Origin: Hofstenia miamia
Lineage: Eukaryota > Xenacoelomorpha > Acoela > Hofsteniidae
Assembly (NCBI GenBank): GCA_900660155.1
Contig: CABFPE010000038.1
Span: forward strand, 1,101,147 to 1,165,146
Length of the DNA: 64,000 bases
Reading direction: 5' to 3'
Shown here one piece after another: positions 24,632 through 36,600 of the stretch (positions are counted from its first letter, which is position 1; each line of letters begins with the position of its first letter). The notes beneath the pieces are model-generated. The model did no database searches and was not told the origin of the DNA. It saw nothing but the letters and a program-made list of their open reading frames with translations. Position numbers and translations under genes: made by a program.

Positions 24632-27600
24632 AAACTATGTAATCACTGAATAAATATATGTTTAGCGCTGCACAAATCTGTTTATCTATGCGAAATTTGT
24701 GTATTACTGTACACTAAGAAAGTTTTAATAGTAAACACTGGGTTCGTTTTTGAAACAGAAAATTTAATCTACTCAATATTTTTGCTGTTATTGTTTTCTG
24801 GTGTTTAATGGCAATGCTGTAGATTTTTCTGTATATTTGATAACCTTAAGTTTAGTAATTAGAATTAAATTTGTTAAAATTTTGTATTTAATTTAGTTTC
24901 GCATGTGAATTTTTTATGTATATTTAAAGTTTAATGTGTTTTTGTAAATACAGTTGATTCCTTTAGCAAACTCCTTGGTATGAGTTTGTATTCAATCCAT
25001 TACTGCTTTATATATATTAAACAGTTCTTGTCTCAAAGTTGTAAAAAATTTCACAATCAAGAACAACTCGAATAACAGGACCCTTAACCAATGCAATAGT
25101 GTAAAATATATACCTTGAAGATAATTCTCATCTATCTAGGTTTGTGAAAATCTTGTAATTGTCTAAATCTTAACATCTGGTAGCCCTTGCAGTGTATTGA
25201 ATATAGTGTCACTGTTTCCTACATGTGCATTGCGAAATACATTGAGAGACAAGTTTAATTGTAGGTCCACCCATTTGTTCCAATATCTTAATTAAAATAA
25301 GTCGATTTTAAAAGTTGATTTACGTTTTGATCACTTTCAATTTCTATTTTCTGTTTTTAGAATGGATTCCGAAGTTCTTGCTACCGCTTTTATTGAGCGA
25401 AAGCAAAAGTATTTGTCACTCTTGAGTGCCAATAAAAACAGTAATTTACAAATCATTTACAAAATCTAGAATAACATCGTCGAATTACCTGTGCACAATG
25501 ATTTTTTGTACTTATGCATTAAGCAAAAAAACAACAGTTATGTGTAACTAGAATTCAGTTCCTCGAATATGCAGTCCCATCATGCTTTTCTCTTTAAAAC
25601 ACCTACTTTAAATTCATTCTCATAAAGCCGTAGTATATAGTTTACTTAAAGAATTTTAATAAAATAATTTAAAGTTTTTCAAGCTGTGAGTATAAATTGC
25701 ACAGCGGGCGCTCAACAAACATTTTAGCATTTGTCAATGACGCGATCTTTCTTGTAGCATATGAATTTTTGCTTCAAGTTTCCTTGAAATTGCTATCAAA
25801 TCACATTTGGATTTGTTCCAAGAAACGATAACATATTAATACCTTTCGACTCTTAAATTTTGTTGAAAATATTTTTCACTACAGAAGAAATGCTTCAATT
25901 GCAAATGATTTGTTTAACAGGTGATTGGTGGGATGTGGTTTGTATTAGCGCTTGTGATAGATCACAAGCGGAATGGTATGAAAGAAAAATTGAAGAGAAG
26001 AAGCGTCAACAACGAATTCCTAAGTCTGCGGAATATATCGTGATTGCAGATCCGGAGCATTTAACCAAAAGCAATGGACTTGCGACGATTAATGCCATGT
26101 ACGAACTTCATCAACAGCAACTTCTTTCCGAAAGTAAAAACTATGAGCTGCATTGCAAAATTTAATAAAGTATCTTTAAATTTTACTTATAGCCGAGGGA
26201 CGGATGGGACCATAAATTTTTTTTCCATGGGTATTGATCATTTAAGCATCTATTAATAGAAACAAGGAGGTAACACTAGCAAACCATGGTAAAAGTTTTA
26301 ATATCGATGTTTGCGTTTTTTTAAGTGATGTACCATTCAGTTAACGCTTTACCGATATGAATTGGTCCCACTTATGTGTCTAAATTACAGTCATTCATAA
26401 TCAATTTGATTTATTACGGCGATCTTGTAATTTTATTCGAACTAAATGTATAACCATTAGTGCCCGAAATCAGAAACAAACAGATTGTATTTTTATCCAA
26501 AAATGCCTGAAATGTTGTAAAAACCAGGAAAACGGTATTTAAATGAGAAACGAAGATTTATAAGAATACTAAAATAATACTTACGTCAAGCATACTACAT
26601 ACTACAGAAAATACGCATTAGAAGCCATAAAACATCAATTTTGACGTAAAATAACTCTTCCAAAATCTCGCGAATGCGGGCATATTTTTAACAATACAGT
26701 TACCTCTGGTGCCCTCCATACATAATTCGATGAAATTTTTTATCATAAGATACTTCATTTTGTGTTCAAAAATTGCCAAAATTATTCATTTTTTGTTTAA
26801 AATCCAATATTATTTTGTTTAAAATTCTCATTTACAAGGGTCAGGACGATTGCATTTGAAAAAGGAGGTAACCCCCGCATCATGTAACTGTTTCTGTATG
26901 AAATATATGTCAGCAGTTGTAAAATTGATAAAAATGATTATTCTAGCTCAAGTATTTTTCAAAAAGTCGGCTATTTAAAACTTTAGCAAGCCCTTCGAAA
27001 CATTAGTTGCGAATTCTGAAGCATCAACATGCTTTTCGGGTGTATCAATTTCACGCGTCTACTTTGTAATATAATTTTAACAAATCATAACAAAGGAAGA
27101 CAAAAATTGCTTCCATCATATAGTCAATGCATCAATGTTCATCAAATGAATATTATCTGTTTTTCTATTCTAATAGTCTGTTGTTTAAGCAATTTAGGAT
27201 TTATTCAAAATTTAAATCAATAATTTTAATCATTTTTAACAATTTATTGCACTTTCGACTAATTTTAAGCATATATGTTCATTGCGCTGCAAATTTTTGT
27301 TTCACAATTTGAAATAATATAAATTCCATAAGTACGTGTTATTATAAATCTTCAACAATGGTTTTTTTATATTGGAATTTTTCGGGTGAGTAACCCAAAC
27401 GATACATCATAGTCAGACTTTCAAAATGGTCTGGAAACCCGTTTAGTGAATATGTAGCAAATGCTTATTGTAAATTTTGTTTATAATTTTAATTTTTTTA
27501 TTTGTTTTGCAATGCGTTGCTTATAGAAAAGGTTCTTTTGATGCATGGTGGTGGATACAGCGGTCGCTTACCCCAAGCTAGTATCTATGGAAAGCCATTT

Positions 27601-30600
27601 GTTCAGTTACCTTGTCAATTACAGCTTCCTAACGAATCCATTATTTACTTAGATTCCTTTGAAGTATTATTAATTAACTTTATGGAAATCCCAAAGTTGA
27701 TGCATCCCGGTGTATTTATTACAGGTATTTCAATGAGTACCAACTTTTAAAAGGTGGAATCAAAATGCTAAATTTTACAATCTCAATTAAGTATTTTGTT
27801 GAATTACCGCAGTAGTAGCGTTTTAGAACTAACTTTCTAAGCTAAATTAAGTGAACTTTTGCCCTTTAATTACACAACACTATTATCAATAAATGCTGCA
27901 AAGTAAGATAATAATATATATTGTCATTCCGGGTGCTCATTGTTTATTCGAAGGTTCGGATGTTTTTGAAACTTTTCCTGTTCTTTCCAATATTTTTCTG
28001 CCATCAGATAGAATAGTAAGCTTAGCAACACCCTCTAATTTGGATGTGGCTTCGTCACATGGTGTATTTACCCTAGAGAACGTTCCTGATGCAACATCAT
28101 CTCTTTATTCTCAAGTCTGTACATTTGTTTAGATTAAATCGTATTACGTTTGTGCCTAACTAAAGGCGATGTCGTTTACTTAAAATATAATTGAATATTT
28201 TCAGATGTCCAATCACCAATACTGATTGTTGAATGTAACTTTTCAATTCATCGGCCACTTTATATTAACTAAATAATTTACTTTGCATCTCGGATTATCC
28301 AAGTTTATATGTGTTCACATCCATGATAAGATTTTGAATACAATTAATAAAATGGCAAATTTCATTTCGTTTATGAATAGCCGTAATATATAAGCCTTCA
28401 ACACTTCTATACAATATTTATCCTAAAAAGAACCAATCTGCATTTTTAAATTCATAAAATTACGCAAATTTACAGACTGCTTGTCATCAATTTCTGCATA
28501 AAAAGCCAAAAAGAGACTGCTTGTCATCAATTTCTGCATAAAAAGCCAAAAAGCCTCCTATTGTCGACACCGGGAGCTAGCCATGTGTTCAGAAACGGTG
28601 ACAAAATGTGTTTCACTGATGGCTCTTATTACATTGGGGTTGAACCATGCAAAGATTTGGTGAACTGGTATGTGGACAATTCCACAGAGATTCCTGACAA
28701 AGAGATTGAAGCGTGGAGAGATTTTCTGTTTCCCATGACTAAGGACTTTAATGTTAGTATTTATTTTGATTATTTTTTTCACTAATTCAGTAGTTTTTCT
28801 AATCCTTTGCAACGCTCAAGCATGTTGTCTATTACTTCATAAAGCTTGTCTCAAGATTGAAAAAGGATTTTTGAATTTCAACATTGAAAGTTCTTATATC
28901 CAAAGAGATCTTTTTCTGTTTTTGATTGGCAATAATGTGCTTCACTTTCTGTACATTTCACTTTTACAGATTTTTTCCACCTTGTTCCACAATTTATTGT
29001 TAATATGCTATTTTGAATATGATAAATATGATTGCATTGCGTGGAGAAAGAAATTGCAAAGCCATCCTCTATATTTACCACATGTAATTGTATTTAAAAG
29101 TGTTAGTTTAGGAAGAACAAGCTGAATTTTCGTTTCAGCCCCTTTTGGCAAAGCGAATATTGGAGATAGTAGCACTTTTCAATGCAGATTACAACCACAT
29201 TGGAACATTGAGAGAATACATCACACATTTCTGCTCAAGCAGTTCTATCCTTTCAAAAGTATGGGGAATAAAGAATGAGATCTGTTTTCTAGGTGGCTCC
29301 ACTGTGCACTCATCAACTTCAATTCAACCGCCATGTGTATTGGACAATACACATATTAGTGCAATTGGAGTTAGCATTCCAAGTGGATGTGTCTTATCTA
29401 ATGTTAACATATCTATGGTAGCTTGACTAGCCCTCTTTTTTCAATTTTACAATAAATTAAATTAGTTGATTGTAAGTTGTATAAAATGTATATACATGTT
29501 TTCAAAATCTATTATTTGTGCCTGGCAAGAATACCATTGTTTTTTTAGCTATTATCAATTTTCCCGTTATGCATTGCGTATAGAACTTGCAATAATCATT
29601 CCGGTGTTGTAAAAGCTTGAATTTGCGGTAGTTAAAATCTTTTGACGTTAGATATCAATGTTATGTTTGTTGAAAAAATATGGCCTCCTATCACATCTGA
29701 GTAGCCGGCTCTACATGTTATTTAATTTCTTAAAATGTTCCTAAATTTCCATCAGTAACATTTATTATTAATCAATTAATTGCAGTGATATACTTTTATA
29801 TGCATTTATAGATGGCATGAATTACTACACTCCTTAGAAAATCGATTTGCCTAGTCCGCTACCATATGTATTTTAAGCCAATTCAATTGCCTAAAGATTG
29901 CCTTTTACACACAGCTTGTATAGAAATTCATGGCGAGGAGAAGTTCGTGACTATCGCTATAGGTGTTTTTGATGACATTAAGCGTGAAGGAACGCTAGAA
30001 ACGCTTTCGTTGCTACAATTTTCAATTTCTTCTTTATTTTTCCATGTCTTCCAAACAAAGGTATTGAAGTATTTTATGCAATATAATAACTTGTACATCG
30101 AAACCCAATTCAATTCTAGTATGTTTAATGACTTAACTTTTTCGAATAACCCTTTAGATCAAAAAGCGCAAACTTAAGATTGTGTCTAAATCTGCCGCAC
30201 TTAATGGTTAAATGCACTGGCAAGACGCTTCTAGAACTTCTTTTGCAGTCTTTACTACTTTAAATAAAAGGTAGTGGTTACAATGCTCACTCACGTGAAA
30301 ATTTGTTTGCAACCGTAATAGGTTCAATCCAGTTTTCCATTTAATTCTTGATTTTTGAAAAATTTAGAATGAGCTGTATCGATTTTCATTCACAATACAT
30401 ATTACATTTTTGTACTAGCAAAAAGTTTTGATTAAGATCTGATTTGAATGACATGTTTTATTCAACTTTTTTACAGAATAATATCAAAATATTCCAGAAA
30501 CAAAATTTTCTTTCTGAAAATAAATGTTTATTCATTATGATTAGTATTACATTTTGTGAATTTTTTTAATTGTGTCAACATTTAGAATAATGAAGATCTC

Positions 30601-33600
30601 TTCTCAATCAAAGGAAAGCATAATTTGTGGACCCTACGCTTGTTCAAATGCTGCCCCACTCAGGAAACAAGCCTTGAAAACACATTAGAGCTTTTGAAAT
30701 GTTTTAATGTAAACGAAAACGATAAAGAAAAGATCGTGTGGAATGTAGAAGAACGCTTCTCAATGCACGAATTAGGCCGTTTCAAGAAATTGAACTTTTA
30801 AATAATGTATATTTGTACTGTATTTCTTATCTGTTACATAGTGTATACTATATTTTCTAACAATCGTGTACATTTGAGCTGGTGCAATATGTAAATATAT
30901 TAATATCAGGGTTTTCTCTAGCTCCATTAACTACGCGTTCGAGTAAAAAATGAATCCGTGTTTGGTGATGCGACGTTTGTCAAAATAATATTGTGAGGCA
31001 TCTTGCACTAACCTACAATCAATTTGAACATTTAATGCTGCTGTTAAAATTGAATGTTATAATACATTCTTCGCTGCTGCTTTTGACTGACGAAAAACTA
31101 TAATTAATGAAATATTTCCAAATACCAATGTCTTCACCATTGATTTAACCTTTAACTGTATTATATTAATTGTTTGTCAATTGTGTTTTTAGCTGCGTTT
31201 TATGGACTAAATATGGCATTTTAATTCACGACAACGCCATTCTCTTTGTTAATCTGTTTGGATCGATTCTCGAGGCGATCTATGTGCTTGTCTATTTTCT
31301 TCACACAAATAATAAGGTATTTATATTTTAACTGACAGTCATTGTATTTCATCATTATCGATGTTTTTCGTTTCCCTTTGTCAAACAGAATACAGCATGT
31401 ATTTTCCTTAGTACAGGCAAATGGTATTTTATTAGGTTTTTACTTTAACTTATAGTTGTGAATATTTTCAGTTGGTTTTTTGGAACTAAGGGAGTTTAAA
31501 ATATGATCTCATCTGAAATACTTTTTTTGTGTTTTGCTTTCAAGTCATTAAAATCGAAGTTTTGACGCCTGATTTAATATTAAGATTATTGGTATTTTAA
31601 AAAATTGAAATATGATAGTTATGCTAATTATTAAAATATTCCAAATATGAGAAGGATTTTTCATTTTAAACTTGTAAACCGATTATCTGTTGAACGCCGG
31701 TTATTCCTTGGCATTTTAAAACCTCACCATCAGCAATCAATATGATTTTCGATTCAATGTTCTCTTTAGTGATTGATCAAGACATGAAAAAACTGCCTTC
31801 TTAAACGTTCTAGTGTTAAGTGATTTTGATAGAGGCCTGTCACTAATTAGTGCTAGAATGAGCTAGGTTATTACGTGTGTTGAATTTGTTGGCTCAGAGT
31901 GGTCAAGTGTTACTACTTAGAAAGTTTTTACCTCCCTTAGAAATCGCGTTAGGATGATCCAGTATCTTAGTTATTAATTCACTTTGAAAATGATCGCTAT
32001 CACTTTTTGCCGTTAGAAAAAAGCTTTTTATATCACTATATTTGTCATCCATTATTCTGACGTCAAATTTATTTTGCTACCAAATCTATAGTCAATTTTC
32101 TTATGATTTTTATTTTACTATTTGCGCTGTTGTGGCATTACATTAAATTTGCAAATGCTATAAATGTAATATAGTCAAATCTCATTACTATGCCACCCGT
32201 AAGGACTAAGCAAAAGTGGCATAGTAGCAAGAGTGGCATAGTAACGAGAGTTTGCAACAGCAAGTTTATTATCGTCGGGACTGAGGAGAAATGGCATAAT
32301 AGCGAGAGTGGCATAGTAGCGAGATTTGACTGTAGTTGGGGAGGGCCAGCTAATACATGTTGCGAATAACATAACTTGTGTTTTAGGGGCAGGTGTATCG
32401 TTATTGCGCGGCTTCAGCGTTTTTCATTTTCCCTATTCTTACTTACATTCGTCTTGGTTACGGCCAACATGCTACCACAGTAAAAATCCTCGGTTCTATG
32501 TGTCAAGTTGCTTGTGTGATTACATTTGGTTCACCACTGGCCGCTGTGGTTTGTTATTATAATAGCATCCCTAAAGCCTCGATTACACTATGCAATTCGT
32601 TAATTGAGGTCGTTTAATTAAAGAATCAACGTCTTGGTTACGGCCAACATGCTACCACAGTAAAAATCCTCGGTTCTATGTGTCAAGTTGCTTGTGTGAT
32701 TACATTTGGTTCACCACTGGCCGCTGTGGTTTGTTATTATAATAGCATCCCTAAAGCCTCGATTACACTATGCAATTCGTTAATTGAGGTCGTTTAATTA
32801 AAGAATCACTTTTATTGGAATTACCTCATAGTATAGTCAAAGTTATGATTGAGTCTTGTATAGTGGAATCTTTGCTTAAGGATGACTTTATATTATTTTC
32901 CAGGCTATTTTCATATTATATCTACATGTACAAATAGTGCTAGCATTCTTTTTCTTTCGTTCCAACTTGTGTTACTAATCCCATAGCAATCTTATTACGT
33001 TCTATTTCGTGTTTTTCTGCCTTCTTGTTGGTAAATGCCTAAGGTTCTGCGAGACGATATATTTTCATGAGATTTACTGGGACGAGAAAACTCAATGGGG
33101 CTGGGACGACTATGGGACTGGGATCTGGTACCTAATATTAATAATAATTTTTGCTAATTTCGCTGAATAATGAAAGCTAAAATATGGAACCAGACAATTT
33201 CGTGGGATTGAGTGAGATTGGGAGCATGAAAATCCTGGCTCCGCAGAAGCCTACTACAGCCTTTGCTATAAAATTAGATCGATTACTTTATCGCGGTTTT
33301 CTGTGGATCTTTCGCTCTAATTCATCCTACCTCTTTCTGTTAATCACAGGTGATCTATTACCCATTTCAATTTTCCTTAATTACATTGATTTACTCTTTT
33401 TAAATTAACTCCTTTTTAGAACTCTGCGACTTCTATATTTACAGTATAAGTTGCTTGAGTTTTCTCCTGAAACTTTAAATCCCGTTCTTCAGCTAAATTT
33501 CCTTTTCTCCCCCTCGACTTCAGGATGATTCGCGTCATTCTCATGCTAATTTCATCATATGGCACCTTAATTTGAATCTGTGGTCTCACCCTAACCTTTC

Positions 33601-36600
33601 TAAATTGGGCATATTTCGCTTTCCTGAATGCTCTCACATTCCCTTTAGAGAGTGATGATCTTGTTCTTGTCGAAACTTTTGTTAATGTTGGTATTTTTAT
33701 CTTTGTTTAGCGACAAGTGCTGGAGACGAAGTCGACCGAAACTATGTCATTACCTTGGTGCACAATGGGCACTCTCTGTGCATTTCAATGGTTCTTCTAT
33801 GGGTATTTAATCTCAGATTTTAACGTTCAGGTTTGTTTTCCAACTTTAGTGCTTTGAAGCTATTTCATCAATAATTTCTATGATCTTTAGTTTGAATTTA
33901 CAAACCCTATCTAAAGAGTGTAAAAACACATGCAATAGCAATAAAAATGCAAATGTATTATGAATCTTGACTTTTGTGAAAACAGCATTACTTTACGACT
34001 ATTGAAATTTTGCAAAAATATATTTCCAAAAAAATTAATGTAATATTTTTTAAAGCCCAAATTTCCGAATCTTACGCTCTCACTGTTTGCCTGAATATTT
34101 CCAAAGGCTAAAACCGTCTCAAAACAATCAAAATTTATCTGTGAGTAATTTCCGGACTCTTCGTTGTTGTAGTTCATTATTGAATGAAAGCTGTTTTCCA
34201 TTGAAAATTGCATAGAACATTAGAGCAGATGTTACTAACTGATGAACATTTGTTCCTTTCATGGTTTAAATTTTTCCATAATTTCGTAATTGTATTTTGC
34301 CCATACATAGTAGTATTACTTTTATTGGAAGTCGTTTATTGTCGTCTCATTTTCTTTGATTAAAAATATAACAGTAAAAAAACGCACATGGCAAACGCTT
34401 GATACAATAAAACTTTTAAAAATAAAAAATTTTGACTCAATTTTTTATAATATGATTAATTGAGTTATATTTCTCTAAATTTTTTTCTTTGGATACAAAA
34501 ATTATGTATATGAGCCGTAGTTTTCAACCCATTCTTGACGATCACTTTCTATTAAGATTCGAAAAAAAGTGTTCACCCCGTTTTGATCCATAAATTTATA
34601 TTTATCTCATTGATTGCTGATGCGACACATTGTTTCATCATACACTTTTTTTAATAATTTGTTTCTAACAAATAACAATTCCTTTTGTTAACCCTCATAC
34701 TTCAAATCGTAGGCTCGGTCTGCGTTCATGCTTATGTTAAGTATTTTATGTAAAACTGTGACTAGATCACTATATAAAAATTTTCAGGCCAAAATATGCT
34801 ATTCAGTTTATTGGAATTAGTCTTACCAACCCAAAATTTCTAATTAGTTTCCGTTTGAATTTTTTTATTCCTTGGTTTTGTTTTCATTTTGGCGTTTAAC
34901 TACTTTGAAATTATTAATCAAAAGGCAAACGTTTAAATATTTTGCTAAGCAAATTAAGCTGACTTATAGATTCATGTTTTTAAAAGCTCTTTTCAATATA
35001 AAAATCAATAGTAAATCAATTAAGATTGATTTAGTAATTTGTAAATCCCTTATTCACTTGAACGTCGTTGGTCTTCAGTTATACTTCACTATTAAATTTT
35101 GCATTGATTATTTCTTCAGTTAAGAGAGCAAAAAATCATTTGTTCAACTAGTTTTGGGTAAATAATTTTTAATATATTTTACAAATTCCACCCTTGTCCA
35201 TTAGAAACTCTGTACATGTATTTCGTGTATGTGTTCATGTATTTGATATGCATATACATTTCTTCGTTTTTCATCGTTATCGTAGGTTTATGCAAATTTA
35301 TGTATTTTATTTGAACTTCATACATTAATAGGTTTATATTACATGGCTACATTGCAATGAAAGTGAATTATCGCAGAAGTACAAATGCGATTTTACATGC
35401 TAAATTTCAATACAACGAGTTCCCTCAATGAATTGGAACTAGTCAAAATTGTTTTTCAGTAATCAAAAGTCCAGCAGCAGAAAAAAATTATCTCAACGGA
35501 GCTTAAGCTTTGTCTGAATCGTGAAAACTCACTTGGTATCCTTGATGATATAGAGCCATGACGTGCACTCTAATACTCAATAGAGCTAACTTTTGGAATA
35601 CATGGAGAAGCCGACAAACTATCGAGCTCTTTGAAAATTCTTGTTCAGTGCCAGGAAGAAGTGAAGAAATTTGTAAATTGAAATAAATCAAGTTTCTGTC
35701 GCTTTCCTGTTGACGATTCATGCGAATTTGTGTAGAACATATGATTTTCCAATACGTGTTGTCCGAAGATCAACGGTGCAACTCGGACACCTGTTTGTTG
35801 CTTTAATTCCACCAATTCGATTATTACGGCTTCACTGTATACGGTATACCGAAAAAGTGTCGAAACCGGGGTTTTCACTTAAAACCGAACCGAAAGAAAA
35901 AATGAAAACCGAGTTTTCGGTTTTTCAAAGAAGCAGTCGCCTAAAATTTTATTTCCAACAAACGATCCAGTTTTCTTAGTTTTCTTGGAGCGATATGCTT
36001 GCCAAGTTGAAATGTAATTGTGTTTTATTTGATTAGCAACTTAATTTGCTTTTATGAACATATACTTTAGAAAGGTATGTTTCTCTTGCATAACGTTTTC
36101 TAATACCAGAAAACAGAATCCGAAACCGCAGTTTTGGGTTGTAAAAACCGAACCCTAAACAAATTCATTTTTTGAAAGCCACCGAGCAGTACTTTATAAA
36201 TAGGAAAACATGCTATAACCGACGGCACTAAATCTGGTTTGACAAATTTCCATGAATCGTCTTAACCAGGGTTTCTAGCCGATTGTAATGAGCGGACCGC
36301 TTTCTGCAATCAAATCAAGGACTATTGATGTAGTGGTTGTTTTTCGTTTGGTCAAAGAGATTGGATTCGCAGTAAGAGATACTGTTCAAGAATCTATTAA
36401 CGGTTGTCCGGTCTCGATGTTCGAAAGTGCTTAACAGCCACAAGCTTAACAGCCACAAAGGGTATGTCATACCCTGTTCATAGAAAATCAATCTGTCATC
36501 TTATATTGCCAATCGGTGTTCCTTATGATAATTTTTGTTCTATATAACAATGAAATAAGGTTACAATTTGTACTTTTATCCAGTTTTGGACAAAATATTT

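Noticed and set aside
27893-27953. Open sequence before FPGT exon 4 (IIIYIVIPGAHCLFE)
   Set aside because: No acceptor gives the right phase there; joining exon 3 to 27954 restores the family sequence ITGSDVFE with the expected length.
30908-30935. CAGGGTTTTC as a possible hAT end between FPGT and SWEET exon 3
   Set aside because: No matching inverted end or 8-bp target duplication was found downstream.
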